From the NCBI RefSeq assembly GCF_029892485.1, contig NZ_JARXVG010000002.1, positions 186,001-250,000 on the forward strand: DNA of 64,000 nucleotides, read 5' to 3'. Origin of the DNA: Variovorax boronicumulans. Its GTDB lineage: Bacteria; Pseudomonadota; Gammaproteobacteria; Burkholderiales; Burkholderiaceae_C. The notes under the pieces are model-generated. The model worked only from the letters and a program-made list of their open reading frames with translations, ran no database searches and had not been told where the DNA came from. Made by a program: the position numbers and the translations under genes. Positions within the stretch are counted from its first letter, which is position 1; each line of letters starts with the position of its first letter. Shown one piece after another: positions 1 to 9,642 of the stretch.

Positions 1-159
1 ATTTTTGCGACAAAAGCAAAATCGCTGCAACGCCTATGATGCCCGTGCCGGAATTCGACCCCCACGCTGGTCACCGGTACGTCGAACCGCGCGACCAACG
101 GGCGTCGATCACGTCATGCTAGTTGATACAGCCTTCGACATTTAATTGAAGGACACTCG

Positions 160-1206
160 ATGTCAGATCCATTGCTTACGCCAATGCTGGTTCAGTACTT
201 GGTTGGTCTCTGTTGTGTGAAATGGGACGCCGATGTTGTGGAGGCTACGCTTGGAGATATGGTCTACGATTCGGCGGCTGAAAAGCCCCGCGACGTTGAC
301 GTCACAGTGACCGTTTCCCCGCCTGAAGGAGGGGCATATGCGTTCAAAGCTTATGAGGTCAAACGCGAGAAAAAACCTTTAGACCTAATCGACGTCGAAC
401 AACTGTGCCTCAAGCTGAAAGATATGGATGCAGTTACTCATCGTGCGATTGTTTCAGCATCTGGATTCAGCGCGGCTGCACGCAAAAAGGCGGCTGCGCA
501 CGGAGTAGAACTCTATGAACTCCGGGAATGGACTCGTGATCTTCAGGATCAATTTCCGGCCCTTGAAATGCAGGGGACAGCACGGGACAGGTATCGGGCG
601 GGGATGACGTTGCTATGCTGGATACAGCCTCAAATTTCAATCCGCATGGAAGCGACGTGCATGATCCAACGCGGTGACGCGCTTTACAGTGATGCAGGAC
701 AGCCGCACGCGAAATACCCAACATTCGGCGAATTCGCGGATGGCTTATTACTGCGTTCAACCGAACTGCTGCTAGGAATGGAGCCTGCCGCGACCATGTA
801 TCGAGGGGCGTTCTCCTCTATCCTCGGCCAACCACTTAACAGCTTGGAGGTGCTTGCGAGCCCGGCCTGGCAGCAAGCGCATACCCTTGAAATCAAAGAC
901 GAGGGCATTTACGTCCGGGTTGGAGAAGATCTGTGTCGAATGGATGCAGCAACAGTCACCGGGTTGCTTCAATGGCAAAAGAAAGCTGACTCAGCAAAGT
1001 ATTTAATCATCGAAAATGTTGCCTCGGGCGAGGCTTTTGCTGGAGCGCTAGTGCTTAACACAGAGCAAGAAGGTGGGTTCACTGCCCTAGTGTTTTCGCC
1101 AAAGACTCGGGCAATTGATGTCCGACTTGTGAAACTTTCAGAGAAGCACAGAAACTTCATCCACAACTTAAAGCTGGAACTGCTCGGTAGTGACAGCAGC
1201 GATTGA
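160..1206 (+). CDS. Mrr-like (PD-(D/E)XK) restriction-endonuclease-fold protein
   Basis: 348 aa. The N-terminal ~130 residues look like a type IV/Mrr-type nuclease core: acidic strand RDVDVTV (D45/D47), then AYEVKRE with E66 and K68 as the E-x-K pair, then a helix and 'VSASGFSAAARKKAAAHGVELYEL', typical of the end of Mrr cores (a nuclease-fold strand followed by an alanine-rich helix). The C-terminal ~200 residues are not recognised. A GAAGGA ribosome site precedes the ATG. No methylase, helicase or McrBC-like partner is visible nearby, so this may be an orphan defence or repair nuclease. The gene is more AT-rich than the window in general, which suggests acquisition. Nuclease fold is likely; substrate unknown. 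Confidence 0.6.
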   Translation: MSDPLLTPMLVQYLVGLCCVKWDADVVEATLGDMVYDSAAEKPRDVDVTVTVSPPEGGAYAFKAYEVKREKKPLDLIDVEQLCLKLKDMDAVTHRAIVSASGFSAAARKKAAAHGVELYELREWTRDLQDQFPALEMQGTARDRYRAGMTLLCWIQPQISIRMEATCMIQRGDALYSDAGQPHAKYPTFGEFADGLLLRSTELLLGMEPAATMYRGAFSSILGQPLNSLEVLASPAWQQAHTLEIKDEGIYVRVGEDLCRMDAATVTGLLQWQKKADSAKYLIIENVASGEAFAGALVLNTEQEGGFTALVFSPKTRAIDVRLVKLSEKHRNFIHNLKLELLGSDSSD

Positions 1207-1248
1207 AGTGAGGCTGCGCCGCCGCCTTGAGCTACGCCTGCCCAAGCG

Positions 1249-1425
1249 TCATGTGCGAAGACCCTTCACGAGCCCGATAAGACCTCCCACGAAGGGCACC
1301 AGCCACATATACATGAGTGTCCCGCCGATGGCCCTTTCGTTGCTCCAGTTGGAGCCGATGAGGTCATAGCCGATGTAGAGCATCAGCAGGGAGACGAGAA
1401 TCGCCAGGGTTGAAAGCAGCTTCAT
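1249..1425 (-). CDS. Small membrane protein, 58 aa
   Basis: A 58-residue frame starting MKLLSTLAILVSLLMLYIGY. It has two hydrophobic stretches (about residues 3-22 and 36-53) joined by a short polar loop containing GSNWSNERA, and a basic C-terminus (VKGLRT). An AGGGA sequence sits about ten bases before the ATG. The hydrophobic pattern and ribosome site argue that it is real, although no family is recognised. It resembles small two-pass membrane proteins of unknown role. Confidence 0.5.
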   Translation of the reverse strand: MKLLSTLAILVSLLMLYIGYDLIGSNWSNERAIGGTLMYMWLVPFVGGLIGLVKGLRT

Positions 1426-1447
1426 TCTTCTTGTTCCCTGCTAGCTC

Positions 1448-1729
1448 TCAACGCCCAGGCCGATATCCAATTTGCTCAGGCGCTTTGTCGTAGGTGAGCT
1501 GCCAGCCGAAGGCCGTGAGGACGCCCGAAGATGCCCCTTCGCGGTGATGACGGGGCCACCAGGGAGACTGTTGGTTGCGGGCAATGAACACCTCCTTGTG
1601 CGTGGTCTTGATGTAGAAGGACCCGCCTGTGTTCAAGACAACTTCGCGATGGTCGAGGGCAAATTGCAGCAGCATGTTTTCAGTGGTGTAAGCCGCGCCG
1701 AAGTGGGCGGAGAACCCGACTTTGCCCAT
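1448..1729 (-). CDS. Hypothetical protein, 93 aa
   Basis: Starts MGKVGFSAHFGAAYTTENML at an ATG; a TTG two codons upstream is an alternative. The protein is soluble, with aromatic-rich segments (GGSFYIKTTHKEVFIARN, SPWWPRHH, FGWQLTYD) and a basic proline-containing end. No family recognised. The amino-acid composition is that of an ordinary protein, unlike the arginine-rich frame on the opposite strand, which is why this frame was preferred. It lies in the AT-richer left-edge segment with the same-strand 58-aa membrane protein just downstream. Function unknown. Confidence 0.45.
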   Translation of the reverse strand: MGKVGFSAHFGAAYTTENMLLQFALDHREVVLNTGGSFYIKTTHKEVFIARNQQSPWWPRHHREGASSGVLTAFGWQLTYDKAPEQIGYRPGR

Positions 1730-2003
1730 AGCCAAACGAAATTACAAACGACTATCCGAGAGTGTCTCACTATGTTGACCATCAACGCTAGGCGAGGATT
1801 CGACTACAGTGGGCGTTCGTTGTGACACCAGCGTGTATCACTTGAGGTTTTCAGATCACCTTAAGTCGTTGATTTAATTGAGTTTTTCCTTCCACCTGAC
1901 AGCGGTAAGGCTCGTCAACCTCTTCAGCCACTCGTTTCACTTCATGCGAAGTGAAACGCAGCTTGCAAAATCTCTCAGCGAAAAATCCTCGGATGGCAGG
2001 CCT

Positions 2004-3242
2004 TTACAGGCCTAGCCTCTGGATTGCTCCGCGCGCCGCAGCCGCGCCGCTGGCCATCGACGCGGTCAGCAGGTAGCCGCCGGTAGGCGCCTCCCAATCG
2101 AGCATCTCCCCCGCCACGAACACGCCCGGCAATGCGCTCGCCATGAGCTTCGCATTGAGCGCATCGAAGCGCACGCCGCCCGCAGTGCTGATGGCCTCAT
2201 CGATGGGCCGCGTCGCGACCAGCTTCAGCGGCACCGCCTTGATCGTCTTGGCCAGTTGCACCGGGTCCTGCATCGCCTCGCGGCTCAGTGCCTCGTGCAG
2301 CACGCCAGCCTTGATGCCTTCGAGACCCAGCCGGCTCTTGAGGTGACTGCTGAGCGAGCGGGCGCCGCGTGGGTGCTTCACGGCGGCCAGCACCTGTTCC
2401 GCACTGCGATCGGGCAGCAGATCGAGCAGCAGCGTGGCGCTGCCGTGCGCAGCGATCTCGTCGCGCAGCAAGGCCGAGGCTGCATAGATCAGGCTGCCTT
2501 CGATGCCCGTGGCCGTCGCGACGAACTCGCCCTTGCGCGCGAAAGTTCGCCCCTGGCTGTCGGCGAACGAGATTGCGACCGACTTGAAAGGCTGCCCCGC
2601 AAACCGGCTGGAGAAATGCTCGCTCCACCCTGCCCCGTCGAAGCCGCTATTGGCAGGCAGCAGCGGCGCGACATCGATGCCGCGCGCCTGCAGCCAGGGC
2701 GCCCATGCGCCGTCTGACCCCAGCCGCGACCAGCTCGCGCCGCCCAGCGCCAGCACCACGGCATCGGCTTTCACCGTGGTCTCGCCCGCCGGCGTTGCAA
2801 AGTGCAGTGACGACGCATCGAACGCTGCATCGCCAACCCAGCGATGCCGCATATGAAACTGCACCCCCGCCGCGCGCAGCCGATGGAGCCATGCGCGCAG
2901 CAGCGGCGCGGCCTTCATGTCCGTAGGAAACACGCGTCCCGAGGTGCCCACGAAAGTCTCGATGCCCAGGCCCGTCGCCCATTCGCGCACCTGCTGCGGC
3001 CCGAACTGCGCAAGCATCGGTTCGAGCTGCGCGCGGCGCTCGCCGAAGCGATTCATGAACACATCGAAGGGCTCCGAATGGGTGAGGTTCAACCCGCCGC
3101 GGCCGGCCAGCAGGAATTTGCGGCCCACCGAGGGCATGGCGTCGTAGACGTGCACTTGCGCGCCGGACGCGCCGAGGACTTCAGCCGCCATCAGGCCGGC
3201 AGGTCCGCCGCCGATCACGGCGACGGTTGGGGAAAGGGTCAT
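2004..3242 (-). CDS. HI0933/BaiN-like FAD-dependent oxidoreductase (TIGR03862-type flavoprotein)
   Basis: 412 aa. Begins with a dinucleotide-binding Rossmann motif VAVIGGGPAGLMAAE followed by an acidic strand end (VHVYD). The family hallmark GRKFLLAGRGGLNLTHSE comes next, and the C-terminal FAD loop FVAGEMLDWEAPTGGYLLTASMASG is intact. These are typical of the NAD(P)/FAD-dependent oxidoreductases once annotated 'aminoacetone oxidase family' or HI0933-like. The physiological substrate is not established. The ATG overlaps the stop of the upstream helicase gene in an ATGA, so it is the last gene of an addB-addA-flavoprotein operon. Whether it takes part in DNA repair is unknown. Confidence 0.8.
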   Translation of the reverse strand: MTLSPTVAVIGGGPAGLMAAEVLGASGAQVHVYDAMPSVGRKFLLAGRGGLNLTHSEPFDVFMNRFGERRAQLEPMLAQFGPQQVREWATGLGIETFVGTSGRVFPTDMKAAPLLRAWLHRLRAAGVQFHMRHRWVGDAAFDASSLHFATPAGETTVKADAVVLALGGASWSRLGSDGAWAPWLQARGIDVAPLLPANSGFDGAGWSEHFSSRFAGQPFKSVAISFADSQGRTFARKGEFVATATGIEGSLIYAASALLRDEIAAHGSATLLLDLLPDRSAEQVLAAVKHPRGARSLSSHLKSRLGLEGIKAGVLHEALSREAMQDPVQLAKTIKAVPLKLVATRPIDEAISTAGGVRFDALNAKLMASALPGVFVAGEMLDWEAPTGGYLLTASMASGAAAARGAIQRLGL

Positions 3243-6200
3243 TCGAGATTTACCAGTTCGCCCTGCCCGGTGAGGAACGCGACGCGGACCGTGGCACCGG
3301 GGTAGGCATGTTGCACGGCAACGCGGTAGCGCTGCATCTGTGCGATCAAGTTCGCGTCCCGCTCAGGGCGCGCTGCGGATTTGTAGTCGAGGATCCACCA
3401 GGCACCGCTGTCGCGCTCGCGCACCAGCCGGTCGATGCGCAAGGTCTCGCCTTCGTGGACCAGCGTGACTTCGTTGCCATGCCAATCGACCCTGCGATCG
3501 TCCCACACCCAGGCGCCCGCGCCCGCGCGGATGCGTTCGGTCAGGGTTGCGGCGCCGCGCGCCTGCTGCGGATCGAGCATGAATTCGCGGGCCGCGGCGC
3601 GCAGATGGGCCGAGGGCAGCGACTCGCCCGGCACCGCCCATTCGAGCAACCGGTGCATGGCCTGGCCGAAGGCGGCGGCGCGCGCATCGACCGTGGCATC
3701 AGCCGCCTTCTTGTCGGAAAGCTGATCGACAGCGACAGGCGCCGGAGGCATCTGCTTCATCGAGAAGCTGGCCACGCCAGTCTTGGCGGGCAGCGCAACC
3801 AGCGGCTCATCGGCCTCCGTCAGCTCGCAGGCCGGTTCCAACCGCGTCCACCAACTGCTCTCGTTGACACGCGCCGGCTTCACCGACGACAGCACCAGCC
3901 GCTCGCGCGCCCGCGTGGTCGCGACGTAGAGACCATTGAGCTCTTCGCGATGCCGCGCGCGCTGCTCTTCTTCCAGCAGCGCAGCCGCGCAGGCCGGAGG
4001 CGTCTTCTCGCTCGCGAGGAAGACGAAGCGCGTCGGCGCACTGTCGCTGCCCTTCCACTCGACCAGCACGCCCATGGTCTGCGCGCGCGGCGGCGCGGCA
4101 TCGCAATCGAGCATGAGCACGGTGTCGGCCTCCAGGCCCTTGGCGCCGTGCACGGTCAGCAGTTGCACGGCATCGGGCGCGGCCACGGACGGTGCGCGCA
4201 CGCCGCCGGCACGCAGCGCGCGCACCAGCGCATAGGGCGTGGCGAAGCGCGCGCCTTCGATCTCCAGCGATGCGGACATCAGCCCGCGCAGGTTGGCGAG
4301 CGCGCTCTGGCGCATCGCCGCGGGCACGGCGGCGCCGAACTTCGCGAGCACGTCGCCATCGTGAAAGATCGCGTCGATCGCATCGTGCGGCGGCAAGGTC
4401 GCGAGCCAGCGCTGCCACCTCTTCAGGCTGGCGCCCGCCTCGACCAACACTTCGGGAAGGCCCTCGCCCTTCTGGATCAACGAGAACCAGCTCGACGACG
4501 GATGCTCGCGTTGCCGCAGCGCCAGTTGCACCAGCACCTCGTCGTCGATGTTGAAAAGCGGCGACTTGAGCGCACGCGCCAGCGAGAGATCGTGCGCGGG
4601 CGACACCAGCGCATCGATCAGCGCAACCATGTCCTGCACCTCGGGCGCGTCGTGCAGCTCGTTCTTCTCGGGTTGCTGCACGGGAATATGGCGCTGGCGC
4701 AGCGCATCCTGCATCGCTGCGAGGCGGTTGCGCCGGCGCGCCAGCACCATGATCTGCCGCGGCGGCGTGCCGTCGGCGATGCGCTGCGCCACCCAGCGCG
4801 CAGCCTGCTCGCATTCTTTCTGCAGCAGTTGCTCTTCGGGCAGCACGCGCGGCGTGACGAGGCTGTCGCGCCAGTGCAGCATGCCGTCGTCGGCGGGTGC
4901 GGACTCGGCCGCGTCGCCGAGCGCATCGCGGTCGATGGGCGGCAGCTTGAGCAGTTCGCCTTCGTCGCCGCGCTCCGTCGTGTGCGCGCGGTAGCCGTCG
5001 AACTCGCCCGCATCCTGCGCCGCGAGCATGGCCTGGTTGACCAGCCCGACCACCGCGCGTGCGTTGCGGTGCGTGTGGTCGCAGTTGAGCAGTTCGCCAT
5101 CGAGCCCTTCGCGCACGAACTTCTTCGCGGCGATGAACACCTGCGGCTCGGCGCGACGGAAGCGGTAGATGCTCTGCTTGGGGTCGCCCACGATGAACAC
5201 GCGCGGCGCGCTGCTGCCCGCGCCCGTGTAGGAACTGAGCCAGCCGTAGAGCGCCTGCCACTGCAGCGGGTTGGTGTCCTGGAACTCGTCGATCAGGAGG
5301 TGCGCAATGCGCGCGTCGAGCCGCTCCTGCACCCAGCCCGACAACGCGGACTGGCCGAGCAGCAACTGCGCGGCCTGCTCGACGTCGTTCATGTCGACCC
5401 AGCCGTGGGCGCGCTTGACATCCCCGAACGCGGCGATCAGCAGGCGCGTGAGCCGCGTCATGCGCTGCTGGTAGAGCCACGCCGCGTGCTGGGCCTGCGC
5501 GGCGCACAGAACCTGGAGCTCGGCCTCGGCCTCCTGCGCGGCAGGGAATTTCTGCAGGTTCTTGGTGAGCCGGTCTTCGCTGGCGACGAAGAAGTTCTTC
5601 CTCAGGTGCGCGAGCGCCGCGGCGAGCGATTCGGCCGGTGGCTCGCCGACGCCGAACACATCGATGATGGCCTCGGCCGCCTTCTGCGGCGTCTTGTTGC
5701 TCTCGCGGCCGAGCGCGGCGGCGCGGTTCAGCCACCGGCGGCGGACCGGTTCGCCGCGCAGGGCATCGGTCGGCTCGTCCAGTCCTTCGAGCGACGGGTA
5801 GAGCGCGCTGAAGTGCTGAACGGCGTTCTCCGCATCGGCCAGCGAGAACTCAACGCGCTTCGTGAGCGCTTCGCCCAACGCCTTTGCCGTTTGCGAACGA
5901 CCGTGCGTGGCGACGACGGCATAGTAGTCGTCCAGCGCATGCTTGTCGGCGGTCACCGCTTCGAAGAACGGCCGCCAGGTGTGGCCGCGCGCCTCGGCGT
6001 CGTCTTCGAGCAGTTCGTAGTTGGACGGCAGGCCCAGCTCGCGCAGCACCGCGAGCGGCGCGTTGCGCAGCAGGCCGGCGAACCAGGCGTGGAAGGTGCG
6101 GAACTGAACCGGGCGGCCGCCTTCGAGCAGGCGCCTGTAGAGGCCCTTCAGTCGCGGTACGGCAGCGAGTGCGGCAGCGGGCTCGACGCCGCGCATCACA

Positions 6201-6499
6201 AGCTGCTTGACCAGTTCTTCGGGGCTCTCTTCTGCGAACTGCTCGAGCCATTGGTCGAGCCGTTCGCGCATCTCGCCGGCGGCCTTCTTGGTGAAGGTGA
6301 TCGCGAGGATTTCATGCGGCTCGCAGGCGGAGTCGCCCTCTTCGAGCAACGCGCGCACGATGCGCGACACCAGCATCCACGTCTTGCCTGCACCGGCGCA
6401 GGCTTCGACGGCGACGGATCGGCGCGGATCGCAGGCGACGGTATAGAAGGCCTCGCGTGTGACGTGACGGCCGTTGTGTTCGTAGGCTGCGCCGTTCAT
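3239..6499 (-). CDS. addA: AddA-type UvrD-family helicase/nuclease
   Basis: 1086 aa from ATG 6499, chosen because it overlaps the stop of the upstream nuclease gene as ATGA; the frame stays open further upstream. Helicase subunit of an AddAB-type double-strand-break resection enzyme. Seen: Walker A VEACAGAGKTWML near residue 35, motif Ia AITFTKKAAGEM, DEFQDTNPLQWQAL (Walker B and motif III area), VGDPKQSIYRFRRAE, TVHGAKGLEADTV and the C-terminal TTRARERLVLS helicase motif. A C-terminal RecB-like nuclease domain follows, with GQAMHRLLEW, then RIDRLV, ILDYKSA and QMQRYR. It should work with AddB to process broken ends for RecA and to degrade foreign linear DNA. Confidence 0.88.
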   Translation of the reverse strand: MNGAAYEHNGRHVTREAFYTVACDPRRSVAVEACAGAGKTWMLVSRIVRALLEEGDSACEPHEILAITFTKKAAGEMRERLDQWLEQFAEESPEELVKQLVMRGVEPAAALAAVPRLKGLYRRLLEGGRPVQFRTFHAWFAGLLRNAPLAVLRELGLPSNYELLEDDAEARGHTWRPFFEAVTADKHALDDYYAVVATHGRSQTAKALGEALTKRVEFSLADAENAVQHFSALYPSLEGLDEPTDALRGEPVRRRWLNRAAALGRESNKTPQKAAEAIIDVFGVGEPPAESLAAALAHLRKNFFVASEDRLTKNLQKFPAAQEAEAELQVLCAAQAQHAAWLYQQRMTRLTRLLIAAFGDVKRAHGWVDMNDVEQAAQLLLGQSALSGWVQERLDARIAHLLIDEFQDTNPLQWQALYGWLSSYTGAGSSAPRVFIVGDPKQSIYRFRRAEPQVFIAAKKFVREGLDGELLNCDHTHRNARAVVGLVNQAMLAAQDAGEFDGYRAHTTERGDEGELLKLPPIDRDALGDAAESAPADDGMLHWRDSLVTPRVLPEEQLLQKECEQAARWVAQRIADGTPPRQIMVLARRRNRLAAMQDALRQRHIPVQQPEKNELHDAPEVQDMVALIDALVSPAHDLSLARALKSPLFNIDDEVLVQLALRQREHPSSSWFSLIQKGEGLPEVLVEAGASLKRWQRWLATLPPHDAIDAIFHDGDVLAKFGAAVPAAMRQSALANLRGLMSASLEIEGARFATPYALVRALRAGGVRAPSVAAPDAVQLLTVHGAKGLEADTVLMLDCDAAPPRAQTMGVLVEWKGSDSAPTRFVFLASEKTPPACAAALLEEEQRARHREELNGLYVATTRARERLVLSSVKPARVNESSWWTRLEPACELTEADEPLVALPAKTGVASFSMKQMPPAPVAVDQLSDKKAADATVDARAAAFGQAMHRLLEWAVPGESLPSAHLRAAAREFMLDPQQARGAATLTERIRAGAGAWVWDDRRVDWHGNEVTLVHEGETLRIDRLVRERDSGAWWILDYKSAARPERDANLIAQMQRYRVAVQHAYPGATVRVAFLTGQGELVNLE

Positions 6500-9141
6500 T
6501 TCGTATCGCCTCCGACCGCCGGGCCGCCCCAAGGCGGAGGCGCCTCCCCCTCGGGGGGTGGCGAAGCACACGCAGTGGCAAGCCGGGGGGCTTCATCGCC
6601 CCAGAAGTCTTTGCGGCACAGGCCACGGGCCGCGCAGTAGTCGCAGACGGCGCCCTCGCCCAGCGGCGGCAGCGCCGCGCCCTCGGCGATGCGGGTGAAG
6701 TCGCTCATGATGCCGGCCACCAGCGCGTCCCTTGCCTCGACCACCGCAGGCTGCTCGACTGTCTGCGTGCCCGAGGACTTCTCGCCCACGTTGACGTAGG
6801 CCGCACGCAAGGTGTCGTCCGCCACCAGTGCGGCATAGAAGGCAAGCTGCGTGTCCTCGGTCGGGTCCTTCACGCGCTCCTTGGTGACGCTCGCGGACTC
6901 AGTCTTGTAGTCGATCACGAGGGCCTGGCCGTCGGACGTGCGGTCGATCCGGTCGAGGCGGCCGACGAGGCGTAGGTCGCCCAGCGGCTGCTCCTTCCAG
7001 GGTTCGGATTCGATGAACACCGCACCGCCGGCCTCGTGCCCCGCGAGCCATTCGAGATAGCCGTCGCGCACCGCGGGCCAGGCCGCGGCGAAGGGCAGGA
7101 ATTCGGCGTCGGAGAGCGCGTACTCGCGCGTGGCGCGTTGCGCGGCTTCCTTGATGCGTGCCACGCGCTCCTGCGCATCCTGCGTCGGGGTTTCGATCAA
7201 TGCCTCGTGGAAATGACCGAGCACGGCGTGCAGCCAGTTGCCGAAGTCGCGCTTGTCGACCTCGACATCAAGTTCGTCGGCGCTGCGCAAACCCAGCTGC
7301 CGCAGCGCGAAGAAGCGATAGGGGCAGCGGCGCAGGTCCTCGTACACGCTGGTCGATATCTTCTCCAGCGGGAGCGATGCGCCCGAGGGAGTGGGGACAG
7401 TGGTCGGTTGCACGGTCACGTCGCGCCCAGGACGCGGGTCGACGGCGGATTGCAGCACATGGTCGAGCTGCAGCGCCTGCACCAGCGGGCTCGGACGGAC
7501 CGGCTCGCCGCTCGCGTCGGATGCGCGCCAGACCAGTTCGCAAAAGGGGTTGTGCAGGGCCGCAGTCCACGCCGAGCGCTGCGCGGCCTCGAGCGTCTCG
7601 CGCGAAGGAAGGCCCAGTTCGAGGCGCTGCGCGGCGCTCCAGTTGCCGGGCGGCTCGGGCGATGCAGGCAGGCGACGGTCATCGCAACCGGGAATGACCA
7701 CGGCACCGAACGCACGGCCGAGCAATTGGTACAGCGGCAACACGATCACCCTGGGCGCCTGGTCGCCAGCGGGCGGCACGAAGCTCGCGTCTTCGAGCAC
7801 GTCGCGCACCCAGGCGGTGAATTCGGCGAGGGTGTGGCGGCCACCGGGGAACTCATCGGCATCGCCGTGCGCCTCGGCATCGAGCCACAAGGCGGCGATG
7901 ACCTTGCCGCCGGCCATGTCATCGGCAAGGGGCGTCCATTGGCCGCTGCCCTCGAGCAGTTCGCGCAATGCGCGCAGCCATTCGGCCACGGGCCTGGACT
8001 TCATCATCGCCGCACGGCGTGCTTCGATGGCCTCGGTGTAAGGGAGCAAGGCCACGTCGCCCGGCTTCTCGCTGCGGGCCGCGAGCCCGCACCATGCGGA
8101 CCAGTCGCGCAGGCCTTCGCGTCGCAGGCGTACTTCCAGGGCCTGCACGGCCAGCGCATCGCCATCGGCACCGCTCTTGAGCCATTCGAGCACCTGGTCG
8201 CTGGCGGCGTCGTGGGCGCAGGCGCGCAGCGCGCTCATCAGCGTGGCGGCGGCGCGCGTGGTCGAAAGCTTCCAGCCGGTCTCGTCGTGCGTGACGACGC
8301 CCTGCGCCTTGAGCTGGGCGCTGATGCGGCGCGTGAGCGCGCGGTCGGTGGCGATCAGCGCGACCGGCGCGCGGCCTTCGGCGAGGTGGCGCAGCACGCA
8401 GGCGGCGGCGAGCTCGGCCTCGTCTTCAGGATCTGCGGCCACGTGCGAAGCCGCCGGGTCCACGGGCGTGTTGGCGGGCACCAGCGAAAGATGCAGCGCC
8501 TGGTCGCCCCACAGGGTGCACAGCGTCTGGGTGAGCGGATCGGTTTGGAAGCCTTCGAGCACGATCAATGCATCGACCTGATTGCGCGTGCTTTCTCGCA
8601 GCAGCACGTCCGTCGCATAGCCCGAGGTCGCGGCCCAGGCGACGGCGATGCGGATCAGCGCGCTTTCGATGCGGAACCACTCCGACTCGCTGCCCGCCTC
8701 GGCCACCTGCGCGGCGCGCTGGGCCCACTCGCCGACGCGCGCGTCCGGCAACTCCGCCGATGCGAGCGGCGCGAGCTGGTAGGCCAGCTCGACGACGCGG
8801 CCGGCCAATGCGAAGCGCTCGTTGTTGAACCCGGACTGCGACAGCAGCGACTGGGCAGTGATGAGGTCGCGTGCCATGTCGAATGCGATGTCGTAGCCCG
8901 TCGGCAGGAAGCCGCCCGCGCTGCGTGCCCAGTTGTGCGTGGTCTCGAAGCGCGGCACGAAGCCCGCGCTGCCGCAACGCGCCCACATGCCGCGCGCCAC
9001 GCCCATCAATTGCGCATACGGCACTAGCACCACGGTGCGCGCGGCATGCAGCTGGCGCTCGGCGAGCGCGCGCACGATGCGCGCGACGACGCCGTCGGCG
9101 GGATCGCACCACAGGGCCTGGACGGGGTGGCCTTCGTTCAT
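6496..9141 (-). CDS. addB: AddB-type PD-(D/E)XK exonuclease subunit
   Basis: 881 aa. Partner of the adjacent AddA. The N-terminal two thirds looks like the degenerate helicase half of AddB proteins. The last ~280 residues hold a RecB-type nuclease: SVYEDLRRCPYRFFALRQL, GNWLHAVLGHFHEAL (GxxxH), LVGRLDRID, ALVIDYKTE and a QLAFYAAL helix. Cysteines in RRCPYRFF and in CDYCAARGLC near the end match the four-cysteine iron-sulfur signature of AddB-like nucleases. First gene of the operon (downstream addA start overlaps its stop), divergent from trxA. Sequence divergence makes the AddB/RexB name less certain than the nuclease call. Confidence 0.82.
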   Translation of the reverse strand: MNEGHPVQALWCDPADGVVARIVRALAERQLHAARTVVLVPYAQLMGVARGMWARCGSAGFVPRFETTHNWARSAGGFLPTGYDIAFDMARDLITAQSLLSQSGFNNERFALAGRVVELAYQLAPLASAELPDARVGEWAQRAAQVAEAGSESEWFRIESALIRIAVAWAATSGYATDVLLRESTRNQVDALIVLEGFQTDPLTQTLCTLWGDQALHLSLVPANTPVDPAASHVAADPEDEAELAAACVLRHLAEGRAPVALIATDRALTRRISAQLKAQGVVTHDETGWKLSTTRAAATLMSALRACAHDAASDQVLEWLKSGADGDALAVQALEVRLRREGLRDWSAWCGLAARSEKPGDVALLPYTEAIEARRAAMMKSRPVAEWLRALRELLEGSGQWTPLADDMAGGKVIAALWLDAEAHGDADEFPGGRHTLAEFTAWVRDVLEDASFVPPAGDQAPRVIVLPLYQLLGRAFGAVVIPGCDDRRLPASPEPPGNWSAAQRLELGLPSRETLEAAQRSAWTAALHNPFCELVWRASDASGEPVRPSPLVQALQLDHVLQSAVDPRPGRDVTVQPTTVPTPSGASLPLEKISTSVYEDLRRCPYRFFALRQLGLRSADELDVEVDKRDFGNWLHAVLGHFHEALIETPTQDAQERVARIKEAAQRATREYALSDAEFLPFAAAWPAVRDGYLEWLAGHEAGGAVFIESEPWKEQPLGDLRLVGRLDRIDRTSDGQALVIDYKTESASVTKERVKDPTEDTQLAFYAALVADDTLRAAYVNVGEKSSGTQTVEQPAVVEARDALVAGIMSDFTRIAEGAALPPLGEGAVCDYCAARGLCRKDFWGDEAPRLATACASPPPEGEAPPPWGGPAVGGDTK

Positions 9142-9298
9142 GTTCTATCGAGGGGTTTGGGAGCGCGTTGTCGTGATCTGCAAGGGCTTTGGCTATCGCT
9201 GCCATAGCGGCTGCGCATGGCACGTCACCCCTTGGTTTCTGTCACAATGACCAGCACTTTAGCTGCACCGAAACTCTCTGCGCACAAGGACACATCAC

Positions 9299-9631
9299 AT
9301 GGCCAGCGACCTGATCAAACACATCTCCGATTCCTCCTTCGAAGCCGACGTGCTCAAGTCCAGCCAGCCAGTGCTGGTCGACTACTGGGCCGAATGGTGC
9401 GGCCCCTGCAAGATGATCGCCCCGATCCTTGACGAAGTGTCGGCCACCTACGAAGGCAAGCTACAGATTGCCAAGCTGAACGTGGACGAAAACCGCGACA
9501 TCCCTGCCAAGTTCGGCATCCGCGGTATCCCCACGCTCATGCTGTTCAAGGACGGCCAGCTGGCCGCCACCAAGGTCGGCGCCATGAGCAAGGCGCAACT
9601 CACGGCCTTCATCGATCAGCAACTCGCCTGA
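9299..9631 (+). CDS. trxA: Thioredoxin 1
   Basis: 110 aa, a standard cytoplasmic thioredoxin length. The redox-active WCGPC motif is at residues 33-37, inside the classical [20 protein letters not shown] strand-helix. Also present are the buried Asp (D28, VDYW), the cis-proline loop [11 protein letters not shown] and the closing GAMSKAQL helix. It donates electrons to ribonucleotide reductase, peroxiredoxins and methionine sulfoxide reductases. AAGGACAC precedes the ATG. It is divergent from addB, and a strong intrinsic terminator separates it from rho, an arrangement common in betaproteobacteria. Confidence 0.97.
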   Translation: MASDLIKHISDSSFEADVLKSSQPVLVDYWAEWCGPCKMIAPILDEVSATYEGKLQIAKLNVDENRDIPAKFGIRGIPTLMLFKDGQLAATKVGAMSKAQLTAFIDQQLA

Positions 9632-9642
9632 AGGCATTTCAC

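Noticed and set aside
1472..1825. Plus-strand frame of 117 codons
   Set aside because: It lies antisense to the 93-aa minus-strand gene, has no ribosome site, and its translation has no recognisable pattern. The opposite strand has the more ordinary composition.
3227..6640. A 1137-codon plus-strand open frame over addA, and similar very long frames opposite other large genes (34140-37757 +, 38210-40618 +, 59748-62216 -)
   Set aside because: Arginine/alanine/histidine-rich translations without domains or ribosome sites; these are high-GC antisense shadows of clearly coding genes.
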